This document shows, in pieces, positions 1-8,481 of a stretch of DNA of 30,380 bases. The translations under genes were made by a program, and so were the position numbers. Position 1 is the stretch's first letter, and each line of letters starts with the position of its first letter. The notes under the pieces were generated by a model. That model was given only the letters and a program-made list of their open reading frames with translations. It was not told the origin of the DNA and ran no database searches. The stretch spans positions 1 through 30,380 of the forward strand of contig DHVB01000026.1 of the NCBI GenBank assembly GCA_002412425.1, read 5' to 3'. This stretch comes from Bacteroidales bacterium UBA5219. Its GTDB lineage: Bacteria > Bacteroidota > Bacteroidia > Bacteroidales > ML635J-15.

Positions 1-25
1 ATTAACAATTTCTGAATATCCCTTA

Positions 26-806
26 TTATTCTATTTCAATCCCATTTATTGTCATTACAAGAAAATCAAGACTTTTTTTATAGTCCAAGTTTTCGTATTC
101 CAAGCCTAATTTTCTGATGTTAGCATAATAATCTTTAAGTTGCTTATAATAATTTTTTTCTAGTTGGACGAATGTTGCTTTTTGTCCTAATTTGTTCATT
201 AAAAACCATTTTTCAAGCAATCTAGCCGTGCGTCCGTTACCGTCTTGAAATGGATGAATTTTTACAAATATGAGATGACAAAACGAAGCATAATAAAATA
301 TTTCGAAAGGATTCAAATCTGTATTTATAAGTAATTCAATATCGTCAAAAAGTTTGTTTAATTCAGTCTTTACAATTTCAGGACTTGCTGCGATATATTC
401 AATTTGGTCATTACTATTGATAACAAGTATTGGGTTTGTTCGAATTATTCCTTGCTGGCTTTTGGGTAAAAGATTAGAACTTAAAATTGAATGTGCTTTC
501 TGAACATTTTTTAATGTTATTTTTTTGTTTTCAATAAAATCATATGCAGCATATAAATCATCAGTTTTTTTTGTGTAATCTGGTTTAAACTTTACTTTTA
601 AAAATTTATGCTTGAAAAAACTATCGAAATCAATGTCTTCTCCTTCAATTTTAGAAGAATAAACCGAAGATACTGATTTGTAAAACTGAAAATAGTCAAC
701 AGGAATTTTAACTTTTTTTCATCTTCTCCAATTTTTCTAATGGAGATTCTTTAACCATAGCTGTATATTGGTCAAGTAATTCAGATGTTATTATTTGAAA
801 TTCCAT
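26..806 (-). pseudogene. Fic-family protein, frameshifted
   Basis: Fic proteins transfer AMP or other nucleotide groups to target proteins. Reading from the ATG at 806 gives MEFQIITSELLDQY and then a stop after 33 codons, just past the A run at 713-719. Dropping one A restores a single frame of about 259 residues. That frame contains a motif SSKIEGE, which matches the S/TxxxE/N inhibitory helix of N-terminally self-inhibited Fic proteins. It then reads EYIAASPE and the catalytic motif HPFQDGNGRTAR at 256-221, with the active His and the GNGR anion-binding residues intact. The C-terminus reaches a normal stop at 26. The catalytic frame has no ATG; its first possible start is a TTG at 316, which would yield only the catalytic end without the inhibitory helix. 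The break may be a real mutation, a slippage site or a read error. Family assignment is strong; its functional state is unknown. Confidence 0.85.
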
Positions 807-870
807 AAATCTTTTGCAAAAATAGAGTTTTGTTTAAAAATTATATTACCAAAAGTAATGATTTTTTTCT

Positions 871-912
871 AAAAATAAAAAAACCAACTAAATCATTTTG
901 AGTTAGCTGGTT
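871..912 (-). terminator. Intrinsic terminator of htpG
   Basis: Downstream of the htpG stop, minus-strand RNA can form CCAGCUAA / UUAGUUGG (910-903 with 891-884, one G-U pair). It is flanked by AA/UU pairs and followed by a U-rich tract from 883 to 871. It separates htpG from the Fic remnant. Confidence 0.8.
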
Positions 913-939
913 TTTATGTTATGAAAAAATGTTGTGTTA

Positions 940-3015
940 TTATTTCTTATCTTTAGGTTTTAACAAATCAACACTACGTTGTACAAATTCACTAAGAGCT
1001 TCGCCTTTTAATAGATTATTAGAAAGTAATGCTAAATCAAAGAGTTGAGAAATAATCTTTTGATTTTTGCCAAAATCTTTATATAAATCTCGTTTTTTAT
1101 TTTCTAACTCAGAAATTTTTGATTCTAATTCTTCGATTTTTTTCTTGTCTTCTATAGGCTTATCGTCTTCGTTTTTAATGTCTTTGAGTTTGTCTTCTAT
1201 TAAAGATTTTTCTGAATTTAATTCATCTAATTGAGAATCAATTTCTAAGCGTTTTGAATTGTTTTTCTTTTCAATTTTTGAGCTTAAATCAATAATTGTT
1301 TCATGATTTGTATTAATAATTACTTTGTAATGGTCAGGTAGTTCGCGGTAATATCCTGTTCCTCCGCCTAATGCCGACATATCTTTCATTCTTCTCATAA
1401 ATTCATCGCGAGTAATTAAAACAGGTAAATCATTTCCGCTAATGTTTTCTGTACTAACCCAATACTTCATGTCATCATCAACAGCTCCTTGGAAAGCCCA
1501 CCTTAAATTTTCTTGTTCACGCTCACTAAGAACAGATTCTATCTTATCTTCTTTTCTAATTAAGTTGTCGATAATGTCGGAATCAACACGTACAAAACGC
1601 GAATCTTTAAATTTAGTTTCTAATGTGTTTATAAAATGAATATCTAATTGTCCATCTAATAAAAGCACATCGTAATTTTTTGATTTTGCAGTTTTGATGT
1701 ATGAAAATTGCTCTTCTTTATCTGTTGCGTATAGGTAAATTAAGGTTTTGTTTTTATCAGTTTGTTCAGTTTCGATTTTAGTTTTGTATTCTTCGAAAGT
1801 AAAATATTCGTCATCTGTATTTTTTAGTAGAGCAAATTTTTCTGCACGTTCGTAAAATTTTTCGTCAGAAATCATTCCGTATTCGATAAATAATTTTAAA
1901 TCGTCCCATTTAGTTTGGAATTCTTCACGATTTTCTTTAAAAATATCGAATAGTTTATCAGCAACTTTTTTTGTTATATGCCCAGATATTTTTTTAACAT
2001 TTGAATCGCTTTGTAAGTAAGAGCGTGAAACATTTAGCGGAATATCAGGTGAATCTATAACACCGTGTAGTAAAGTCAAAAACTCTGGGACAATGCCTTC
2101 AACCGAATCAGTAACAAAAACTTGATTACAGTATAGTTGTATTTTGTTTCTATTAATATCTAAGTTAGATTTTATTTTTGGGAAATATAATACACCAGTT
2201 AAATTAAAAGGATAATCAACATTCAAATGTATGTTGAAAAGTGGTTCTTCAAAACTTGCTGGATATAATTCATTGTAAAAGTTTTTGTAATCTTCATCTT
2301 TTAAGTCGGCTGGTTTTTGTTTCCACAATGGTTTTGGGTTATTTATAATATTATCCTCGTCGGTTTCTTCTTCTTTGCCGTCTCTCCAAATTGTTTTTTT
2401 GCCAAAAGCTATAGGAGTGGGTAAAAACTTGCAATATTTGTGTAGCAATTCTTCAATTTTATTTTTCTCTAGAAACTCAAGCGATTCTTCGTCAATGTGT
2501 AAAATAACATCTGTTCCTCTTGTTTCTTTTTCAGTTTCAGTAAGTGTATAGGCAGGGTCGCCACTACATTCCCATTTTACAGCTTTTTCATCTTCGCGGT
2601 AAGATTTTGTAATAATTTCTACTTTTTCTGAAACCATAAACGAAGAATAAAATCCTAAACCAAAATGTCCTATAATTGCATTTTCAATATTTTTGTATTT
2701 ATCTAAAAAGTCGCCTGCACTCGAAAAAGCAATTTGATTTATATATTTATCAACTTCGTCGGCACTCATTCCAATGCCATTGTCGCGAATAGTCAATGTC
2801 TTGTTTTCTTTGTCTAATATGACTTCTACTTTAATATCATCAGCATCTCCCTTGAAATCACCTGAAATAGCTAAAGTTCTTAATTTTTGAGTAGCATCAA
2901 CAGCATTGGATACTAATTCTCGTAAAAATATTTCGTGATCAGAATATAAAAATTTTTTAATTATGGGAAAAATATTTTCGGTAGTTACACCGATATTTCC
3001 AGTTTTTTGTAACAT
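940..3015 (-). CDS. htpG: Molecular chaperone HtpG (Hsp90 family)
   Basis: ATP-dependent cytosolic Hsp90 chaperone that remodels client proteins during stress. The 691-residue protein opens with the GHKL ATPase domain: LRELVSNAVDA near residue 35, DNGIGM near 79, GHFGLGFYSSFMV near 116 and RGTDVILH near 166. The middle and dimerisation domains follow. Between about residues 575 and 645 lies a strongly charged segment rich in Lys, Glu and Asp that looks like a coiled coil; it makes the protein longer than the roughly 625-residue E. coli form. The chaperone has its own promoter, with a palindrome, at 3052-3090 and a terminator at 871-912, so it is probably transcribed alone. Start ATG at 3015 is supported by the conserved N-terminus. 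Confidence 0.97.
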   Translation of the reverse strand: MLQKTGNIGVTTENIFPIIKKFLYSDHEIFLRELVSNAVDATQKLRTLAISGDFKGDADDIKVEVILDKENKTLTIRDNGIGMSADEVDKYINQIAFSSAGDFLDKYKNIENAIIGHFGLGFYSSFMVSEKVEIITKSYREDEKAVKWECSGDPAYTLTETEKETRGTDVILHIDEESLEFLEKNKIEELLHKYCKFLPTPIAFGKKTIWRDGKEEETDEDNIINNPKPLWKQKPADLKDEDYKNFYNELYPASFEEPLFNIHLNVDYPFNLTGVLYFPKIKSNLDINRNKIQLYCNQVFVTDSVEGIVPEFLTLLHGVIDSPDIPLNVSRSYLQSDSNVKKISGHITKKVADKLFDIFKENREEFQTKWDDLKLFIEYGMISDEKFYERAEKFALLKNTDDEYFTFEEYKTKIETEQTDKNKTLIYLYATDKEEQFSYIKTAKSKNYDVLLLDGQLDIHFINTLETKFKDSRFVRVDSDIIDNLIRKEDKIESVLSEREQENLRWAFQGAVDDDMKYWVSTENISGNDLPVLITRDEFMRRMKDMSALGGGTGYYRELPDHYKVIINTNHETIIDLSSKIEKKNNSKRLEIDSQLDELNSEKSLIEDKLKDIKNEDDKPIEDKKKIEELESKISELENKKRDLYKDFGKNQKIISQLFDLALLSNNLLKGEALSEFVQRSVDLLKPKDKK

Positions 3016-3051
3016 ATCTTATCAATTTTAATTTAATCGATAATTTATAGT

Positions 3052-3090
3052 CAAACTATATGCCACTGGATTTTTGCTGACAAAATGTCA
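3052..3090 (-). promoter_or_regulatory. Putative htpG promoter with overlapping palindrome
   Basis: The minus strand carries TTTG (3084-3081), 21 bases, then ATAGTTTG (3059-3052), close to the Bacteroidota TTTG-N19-TAnnTTTG consensus. The -33 element lies inside a perfect inverted repeat, TGACA-AAA-TGTCA at 3078-3090, a likely operator or alternative promoter element. The predicted transcript start lies about 30 bases before the htpG ATG. Confidence 0.5.
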
Positions 3091-3094
3091 CAGT

Positions 3095-3610
3095 TTACGA
3101 CAATATGTAATTTGATATGATTAAAAATAATAAGGCAAAAACAATTAAACTAATTAAAAATATTATTGTATATCTTACTGTTCTTTGTTTTTTCTTTAAG
3201 TTGTATTTAGAAATGAGTCGCGAAATGATAGGGTAGAGCCTAATAAAAAATTGGGAATCTTTTTTAATAAAAGCTGCAGGTCTCATATTGCTAGCAGTTG
3301 CTTTAAGTTCAATATTTTCTGAATCTGCAAAAATTATTACTTCTATTTCTTTATCTATGCTTTTAATTGGAGGAAGTAGTTCTAATGCAGTACGTGTGTT
3401 CATTCCTCTGCTTGTAATGATATTATCAATTAAAACGATTTTAAAATTTTTATTTTTTTCTTCAGATTTTAGTTTGTTTATAAACATTTGCACAGAACTA
3501 AAAGTTAGCAAATTAAAGTTTAAATTGGGTTTAAAATTTTCTCTAATAAAATCTAAGTCATCTGTATCATTATCAACGCAGTAAAAAGTTATATTTTTTG
3601 TAGATTTCAT
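3095..3610 (-). CDS. Receiver-domain protein with C-terminal transmembrane tail
   Basis: A 171-residue protein. Residues 5-135 look like a CheY-like receiver: acidic pair D13/D15 after the first strand (FYCVDND), candidate phospho-acceptor D62 in KIVLIDN, S97 after strand four (VIIFADS) and Lys 116/117 in strand five (AAFIKK). There is no output domain. A basic stretch KKKQR at 139-143 is followed by a hydrophobic segment at about 147-168 and only three more residues, so the protein is probably anchored in the inner membrane by its C-terminal tail with the receiver in the cytoplasm. It lies 11 bases downstream of an exported protein of unknown function and upstream of htpG, with no kinase nearby. 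The receiver call is from motif spacing and is divergent; the role is unknown. Confidence 0.7.
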   Translation of the reverse strand: MKSTKNITFYCVDNDTDDLDFIRENFKPNLNFNLLTFSSVQMFINKLKSEEKNKNFKIVLIDNIITSRGMNTRTALELLPPIKSIDKEIEVIIFADSENIELKATASNMRPAAFIKKDSQFFIRLYPIISRLISKYNLKKKQRTVRYTIIFLISLIVFALLFLIISNYILS

Positions 3611-3621
3611 TTTTTTTAGAT

Positions 3622-4524
3622 TTAAAAATCTTTAGAAGCTCCTCTTCGTTTTATGTGATTAATTTTTTGATCTTTTTTATAATTTATAGCAACATCAGGG
3701 TCTATATTTGTTTCCAGAATCCATTTTCCACCTCTAAATACTAGTGCATCGTATGAAAAATCGGGTCCATAGAATTGATACATATTATTATATTTAGGCT
3801 CTGGTGGAACTAAATGGTCGAGAACTATCATATCTTGCTTTTTATTATATCTTAACAACATGGTTACTCTGTCGGCATATTCAAATATCAATCGTCCTGT
3901 TTGAGTTCTATTTATTTTGAACATTTTTTTCCCAAATATAGGTAAGTCTTTTCTATCAAAATATATGGTCTCGATAACTTTTCTATTTATTAAAAAATCT
4001 GCTGCATCATAGCCTAAAAGTGTATAGTAAGTTTTTGAGTTCCATTTTTTTGTAACAATTTCATAATAAATAGCTCCATACCATTCTGTATTTGTTTGAT
4101 ATAGCCTAGGATCGGTATCATTTTCTGAATTGTACTTTTTATCATCTAAGAAAAATAAATTTATTTTTCCAGAAGGTTTGTATTGTAAGAATCCAAAATA
4201 TTTAAAACTACCATTTTGAAAAGCCAAGTTCCATGTGTAAATTTTTAATAGTTTATCTTCAGATGTTAAAACCGAAAGTTTTTTTATTTTGCTATAATCT
4301 GCCGAAAAAGATTCTGATTTAGCTAAAAAAGATTGTAGATATTCAATCAAATGTTGATTAATTTCTGTTTTTTTTGTGTCTGATTTTTCGTTTTCTATTT
4401 GTATGAACAACTCGGCAATATAGTCAATGTCTTCTTCTATATTCAGTAGTTCGTTGGCGTACAGACTATTTATCTTGCACAAAAAACAAATTATTAATGA
4501 TATTTTAAAAACTAACTTCATCAA
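3622..4524 (-). CDS. Exported protein of unknown function
   Basis: A 300-residue protein with a likely signal peptide over about residues 1-23 (LVFKISLIICFLCKINSLYA) and no other membrane segment. The mature part is rich in aromatic residues, with segments such as WYGAIYYEIV, YYTLLGYDAADF, FEYADRVTMLL, DHLVPPEP and YGPDFSYDALVF. This resembles an unnamed conserved Bacteroidota family, but I recognise no domain with a defined activity. It sits 42 bases after the aminotransferase gene and 11 bases before the membrane-tailed receiver gene, all on the same strand, so these may be co-transcribed. Periplasmic or outer-membrane location is inferred only from the signal peptide. Confidence 0.75.
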   Translation of the reverse strand: MMKLVFKISLIICFLCKINSLYANELLNIEEDIDYIAELFIQIENEKSDTKKTEINQHLIEYLQSFLAKSESFSADYSKIKKLSVLTSEDKLLKIYTWNLAFQNGSFKYFGFLQYKPSGKINLFFLDDKKYNSENDTDPRLYQTNTEWYGAIYYEIVTKKWNSKTYYTLLGYDAADFLINRKVIETIYFDRKDLPIFGKKMFKINRTQTGRLIFEYADRVTMLLRYNKKQDMIVLDHLVPPEPKYNNMYQFYGPDFSYDALVFRGGKWILETNIDPDVAINYKKDQKINHIKRRGASKDF

Positions 4525-4566
4525 TATTAATAACGCAAATATGCAATTTTATTTTCTAAAAAGAGA

Positions 4567-5751
4567 TTAAATTTTGTTTAAGCTTTCAATAATTAGTTTT
4601 GATGCTAGTAATATTTCTTCTTTTGTTATGTTTAAAGGTGGTGCAATTCTAAATGCGGAGTCGTGAAAAATGAACCAATCTGTAATAAAACCATCTTTTA
4701 AACCTTGTTTTACTAATTTTAAAACCATATCAAAATTTTCAATTTCAACCGCTAATAGTAAGCCTTTGCCTCTAATTTCTTTAATTTTTTGATGTTTTAG
4801 ATTTTTTCTAAAAAGTTTTTCTTTTTCTTCAACTTCTTCTATTAGTTGTGATTGGTTTAGGTGTTGTAAAAACGCTAGAGCAGCAGCAGCCGACACAGGA
4901 TGTCCGCCAAAAGTGGTTATATGTCCCAAAATTGGATTTGTTGTAAAACTGTGCATAATTTTTTTGGAGGCAACAAAAGCACCTATAGGCATTCCGCCTC
5001 CCAAAGCTTTAGCAAAGCAAACAATGTCTGGTGTAATATCAAAATGTTGAAAACCAAACATTTTCCCAGTTCTACCAAATCCTGTTTGAACTTCGTCAAT
5101 AATTAATAGTGTCCCATTTTGTTTGCATTTAGTTTCTAATACTTTAAACCATTTTTTATCTGGAATAATTATGCCAGCCTCGGCTTGTATGGGTTCAATA
5201 ACAACGCAAGCAGTGTCTTCGTCAATAATATTTAAGTCTTCGTAATTATTAATTCTTAAAATATAAACTTCTGGTAATAGTGGACGGAAAGATTTTTTAA
5301 AATCTTCGTTCCCACATAAACTTAATGCTGCGTGCGAGCTACCATGGTAAGCATTTACGAAAGAGCACATTTTTGTTCTACCTGTATATCTTTTTGCAAG
5401 TTTTACTGCTCCTTCAATTGCTTCGCTACCACTGTTTACTAAATAAACTGAATTTATTTCTTGAGGTAAAAGTTTAACCAAGTATTCGGCTAATTTAACT
5501 TGAGGGGACTGAATAAATTCTCCATATACCATTAAATGTAAATGCTTTTGAACTTGCTCTTCTATAGCTTTTTTTATGGGAGGAAAGTTATGCCCTAAAC
5601 TGCTAACAGATACTCCAGAAATTAAATCTATATATTTCTTTTTGTCAGGTCCAATTAAATATATTCCATTTGCACTCTCTATTTCTAATAAATATGGAGA
5701 TTCGGAAGTTTGTCCGAGATAATTGAGAAATAACTCTCTGTTACTAATCAT
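4567..5751 (-). CDS. Class III PLP-dependent aminotransferase (acetylornithine/ornithine type)
   Basis: A 394-residue fold-type I aminotransferase. Key elements are the phosphate-binding NSGSEA near 106-111, AYHGSSH near 134-140, IIDEVQTGFGRTGK near 217-230 (D219 would contact the cofactor ring nitrogen) and FAKALGGGMPIGAF, where K248 is the predicted PLP lysine. Length and motifs match the ArgD/RocD/GabT group, so it moves an omega-amino group to 2-oxoglutarate. The exact substrate cannot be read from sequence. No arginine-biosynthesis gene is next to it, so I give no symbol. Its ATG lies inside the end of the LytTR regulator gene (8-base overlap, ATGATTAG), suggesting translational coupling. 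Confidence 0.92.
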   Translation of the reverse strand: MISNRELFLNYLGQTSESPYLLEIESANGIYLIGPDKKKYIDLISGVSVSSLGHNFPPIKKAIEEQVQKHLHLMVYGEFIQSPQVKLAEYLVKLLPQEINSVYLVNSGSEAIEGAVKLAKRYTGRTKMCSFVNAYHGSSHAALSLCGNEDFKKSFRPLLPEVYILRINNYEDLNIIDEDTACVVIEPIQAEAGIIIPDKKWFKVLETKCKQNGTLLIIDEVQTGFGRTGKMFGFQHFDITPDIVCFAKALGGGMPIGAFVASKKIMHSFTTNPILGHITTFGGHPVSAAAALAFLQHLNQSQLIEEVEEKEKLFRKNLKHQKIKEIRGKGLLLAVEIENFDMVLKLVKQGLKDGFITDWFIFHDSAFRIAPPLNITKEEILLASKLIIESLNKI

Positions 5752-6451
5752 TTTCTATTTCTTTGATTTTGTTTTTTATATTTTCTAATGTCGTAGAATC
5801 AATATATATATCATCATCTAAAAAGAAGTCATTAAAAAATTCTACTTTGGTGTGTGAAATAAAAGTAACTTCTTTTAAATTAATTGTATGCTCATCATCT
5901 AATTTATAAAACATCTTGTTTTGCAAAAATTTCTCAATTTTAAATTTGTTACAAGTTATTATATAAATACTATTTTTAGTCGTTATGCTTATGCAATCAT
6001 TGATTTCTTGAATGAATACTATGTCTGAAAATTTTATTCTTTCATATTTACCAGCAATTTTTAGAAATATTCTATCAGTTTTGTCTAATTTAATTTTATC
6101 GTGTTCTCTTTCAATAATTTTGTAAATAGCTTTTAAAAAGCGAGGGTACTCTATAGGTTTTACAAGATAATCGGCAACTTCGTATTCGTAAGAGTTTAAA
6201 GCATATTTCTTGTTCCCTGATATTATAATGACTGATGCGTTATAATTTGTTTGTCCCAAAAATTCTAGCCCACTCATTAGGGGCATTTCGATATCTAAAA
6301 ATATTATATCTATTTGATTTTGTTCAATAAAGTTTGCAACATCTTTAGGATTAAAGAAACAAGCTTTAAGCTCAAGTAAATCCGATTTTTGGATAAAACT
6401 TGTTAATTGCTTTTGCGTTAATATATCGTCATCTAAAATTATGCAATTCAT
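5744..6451 (-). CDS. LytTR-family response regulator
   Basis: A 235-residue two-domain regulator. The receiver covers residues 1-120, with the acidic cluster D7-D9, phospho-acceptor D53 in IIFLDIEMP, S78 and K98 in YLVKPI. A LytTR-like DNA-binding domain covers about 125-232 (IFLKIAGKYERIKFSDIVFIQ). This domain is divergent: where most members have a basic RVHRSYIVN-like segment, this one reads FYKLDDEHTINL. DNA binding is therefore less certain than the fold. LytTR regulators are usually paired with a LytS/AlgZ-type kinase, but none is next to it. The gene overlaps the aminotransferase start by 8 bases. The target genes are unknown. Confidence 0.9.
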   Translation of the reverse strand: MNCIILDDDILTQKQLTSFIQKSDLLELKACFFNPKDVANFIEQNQIDIIFLDIEMPLMSGLEFLGQTNYNASVIIISGNKKYALNSYEYEVADYLVKPIEYPRFLKAIYKIIEREHDKIKLDKTDRIFLKIAGKYERIKFSDIVFIQEINDCISITTKNSIYIITCNKFKIEKFLQNKMFYKLDDEHTINLKEVTFISHTKVEFFNDFFLDDDIYIDSTTLENIKNKIKEIEND

Positions 6452-6525
6452 AAACTTTGTAATTTGATAACAAGATTTATGTACTTTTATACGTAAAAAT
6501 ACTCATCTATGTTATGAAAAACAAA

Positions 6526-7323
6526 TTAAATAAAATAATATTCTACTAAGGTATTGTTGTTTTCTACATTGAGTAGTTTGTTGGCAACATTTGTTATTGT
6601 TGTTTTATCGCCTGTGCTATATATTTTTAGGTTTTGCTTTTTTGGCTCTTTTATGAAAATAGAATTTGTTATTAATAAATCTTTAGTTCTTCGTGCAACA
6701 GCTTCGGCTGAGTCTATTATTTGTATTTTATCGTTTGTTAATTTTTTAATTATAGGTGCGAAAAGAGGGTAGTGGGTACAACCTAAAACTATATAATCGG
6801 CGTTGTGTTCTATAAATGGATTAATGTATTTTTTTAAGATATTCTCAATTTCTTCACCTTCAAAAATTCCATTTTCCGCTGCTTCAACCAATCCTTTGGC
6901 TACTTGTAAATGAATATTTACATAGTTTTTGTATTTGTTACTAGTTTCAATAAAAAGTTGTCCTCTAAAAGTGCCTTCAGTTGCTAAAACTCCAATATTA
7001 CCAGTTTTTGTATTTAAGCAAGCAGGTTTTACAGCAGGTTCTAAACCTACAATTGGGATTTGATATTTTTTTCTCATGTCAGCAACAACAGCTGCTGTGG
7101 CTGTGTTACATGCTATTACAATTAGTTTACACTTTTTATCTAATAAGAATTTTATTATTTCATCAACTAAAATAAAAATTTCGTCAACTGTTTTAGTGCC
7201 GTAAGGTGCATTTTTGCTATCTGCATAATAAATAAAATCTTCGTTGGGCAAACTTGTACTGAGTGCTTTTAGAACTGTAAGTCCTCCTATACCGCTATCT
7301 AATACTCCTATAGGTAAATTCAT
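6526..7323 (-). CDS. murI: Glutamate racemase
   Basis: Converts L-glutamate to D-glutamate for the peptidoglycan stem peptide in the cytoplasm. The 265-residue protein shows the family signature at its start (VLDSGIGGLTVL, D9), YADSKNAPYG near 33-42, the first catalytic cysteine C72 in VIACNTATA, and the second, C182, in VLGCTHYPL with H184. Both Cys needed for the two-base mechanism are present. The gene lies downstream of the bamA-skp operon on the same strand, but an intrinsic terminator ends only about 9 bases before its ATG. Its expression therefore depends on read-through or on a promoter inside the upstream skp gene. Confidence 0.97.
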   Translation of the reverse strand: MNLPIGVLDSGIGGLTVLKALSTSLPNEDFIYYADSKNAPYGTKTVDEIFILVDEIIKFLLDKKCKLIVIACNTATAAVVADMRKKYQIPIVGLEPAVKPACLNTKTGNIGVLATEGTFRGQLFIETSNKYKNYVNIHLQVAKGLVEAAENGIFEGEEIENILKKYINPFIEHNADYIVLGCTHYPLFAPIIKKLTNDKIQIIDSAEAVARRTKDLLITNSIFIKEPKKQNLKIYSTGDKTTITNVANKLLNVENNNTLVEYYFI

Positions 7324-7324
7324 T

Positions 7325-7354
7325 ATAAAAAAAATCCCGATTTTATTCGGGATT
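7325..7354 (-). terminator. Intrinsic terminator after the skp genes
   Basis: Perfect 8-bp stem AATCCCGA / TCGGGATT (7354-7347 with 7340-7333), 6-base loop, followed on the minus strand by eight T residues ending just before the murI ATG at 7323. Confidence 0.88.
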
Positions 7355-7371
7355 AAAATTACAATTTTTTT

Positions 7372-7872
7372 TTATTTTATTCCAAGTTTTGCTTTTACAT
7401 CGTTAGTGATGTCAACACTTTCTTCTGAAAAATATAAAAGTGTAGAAATTTCAAAAACATAGAGTAGCGATTTTTCAGCACCTACAGTTTTGATAGCTTC
7501 TTGAATTCTAGTGTATATAGGTTCTAAAAGTTCTGCTTCTTTATTTTGCAAATCTTCTTGTGCTCTTACCTGAAACGCTTGTATTCTTTGTTGAAGATTA
7601 ACTATCTCTTCTTCTTTCATTTGAGCTATCGATGGTGAGTAGGTTTCTTTATTTGCCATGTAGTCGGTATATTTTGTTTCTAGTTCTTTAGATAAAGCTT
7701 GTAATTGAGTTTCTAAAGTCATGGCATATTCTTCTACAGTTTTTGTAGCAGTTTCTCTTTCTGGCATGCTCGCAAAAATACTATTTGTATCAACGTGTCC
7801 GCATTTTGTTTTTTGAGCAAAACTTGACAATGTAGCACCTAATACTACAAATAAAATGATAATCTTTTTCAT
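7372..7872 (-). CDS. Periplasmic chaperone, Skp/OmpH family (second copy)
   Basis: A 166-residue protein with a signal peptide (about residues 1-19, ending SSFAQ). A small beta region with the family-typical GHVDTNSIFASMPE follows, then a long charged helical stretch at about 40-125 rich in Glu, Gln and Lys, as expected for the coiled-coil tentacles of Skp. Skp trimers hold unfolded outer-membrane proteins in the periplasm and deliver them to BamA. It is the last gene before the terminator and lies 34 bases after the other skp-like gene. The two copies are clearly diverged, so they are probably an old duplication and not functionally identical. Confidence 0.9.
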   Translation of the reverse strand: MKKIIILFVVLGATLSSFAQKTKCGHVDTNSIFASMPERETATKTVEEYAMTLETQLQALSKELETKYTDYMANKETYSPSIAQMKEEEIVNLQQRIQAFQVRAQEDLQNKEAELLEPIYTRIQEAIKTVGAEKSLLYVFEISTLLYFSEESVDITNDVKAKLGIK

Positions 7873-7906
7873 ATCTTTATTTTAAAATTTTGGCAAATAT
7901 AAATAA

Positions 7907-8428
7907 TTAATTCTTATAACCTAACTTTTTTAATACATCATCACTTTTGTCAAATTTAGGATCTGTGTATAACATATTTAAACTGTTAGCTGTATCAAAA
8001 ATAATTGAATAAGAACCTTCTTGAGCAATTTCTTTGATTGCATTAAAAATATCATCTTGAATAGGCTTGATTAGTTCTTCACGTTTTTTAAACAATAAAC
8101 CATCTTTTCCGAAGTATTTTTGTTGTTTGTCTCTCATTTCTTTTTCTCTTTTCATAATTTCTTCTTCTCGTTTTATTCTAAGTTCTTCTGTCAACAAAAT
8201 TCTTTCGGATTGATAATCTTTATACATTTTATCAATACTTTCTTTCATTTGATCAATTTCCTTTTTCCAATCTTCAGAGATTTCATCAAGTTGAGTTTTT
8301 GCAGATTCGTAAGTTGGGATATTGTTTAAAATATATTCAGTATCCACATAAGCAGTTTTTTGGGAAAATGCAAGTCCCGCACATGTTAAAGCGATAATAA
8401 AAACAAATATTTTTTTCATAATTTTCAA
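7907..8428 (-). CDS. Periplasmic chaperone, Skp/OmpH family (first copy)
   Basis: A 173-residue protein with a signal peptide (IFVFIIALTCAGLAFSQ) and then KTAYVDTEYILNNIPTY, the typical OmpH start. The helical arm at about 45-125 is dominated by Lys, Glu and Arg with heptad-like spacing. The C-terminus (SYSIIFDTANSLNMLYTD) returns to the body domain. It is predicted to chaperone unfolded outer-membrane proteins. It follows bamA by 53 bases. The start may be codon 1 or the second Met at codon 4 (MKKIFVF); the latter gives a more compact signal peptide. Confidence 0.92.
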   Translation of the reverse strand: MKIMKKIFVFIIALTCAGLAFSQKTAYVDTEYILNNIPTYESAKTQLDEISEDWKKEIDQMKESIDKMYKDYQSERILLTEELRIKREEEIMKREKEMRDKQQKYFGKDGLLFKKREELIKPIQDDIFNAIKEIAQEGSYSIIFDTANSLNMLYTDPKFDKSDDVLKKLGYKN

Positions 8429-8481
8429 ATTTTTATGTTACTAATATAATATATAAATGCAAAATGTGTTCCAAATTAAAT

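Noticed and set aside
6452..6525. Promoter for the LytTR regulator between murI and 6451
   Set aside because: No TAnnTTTG match at suitable spacing; only near-matches such as TTAATTTG, which are common in AT-rich DNA.
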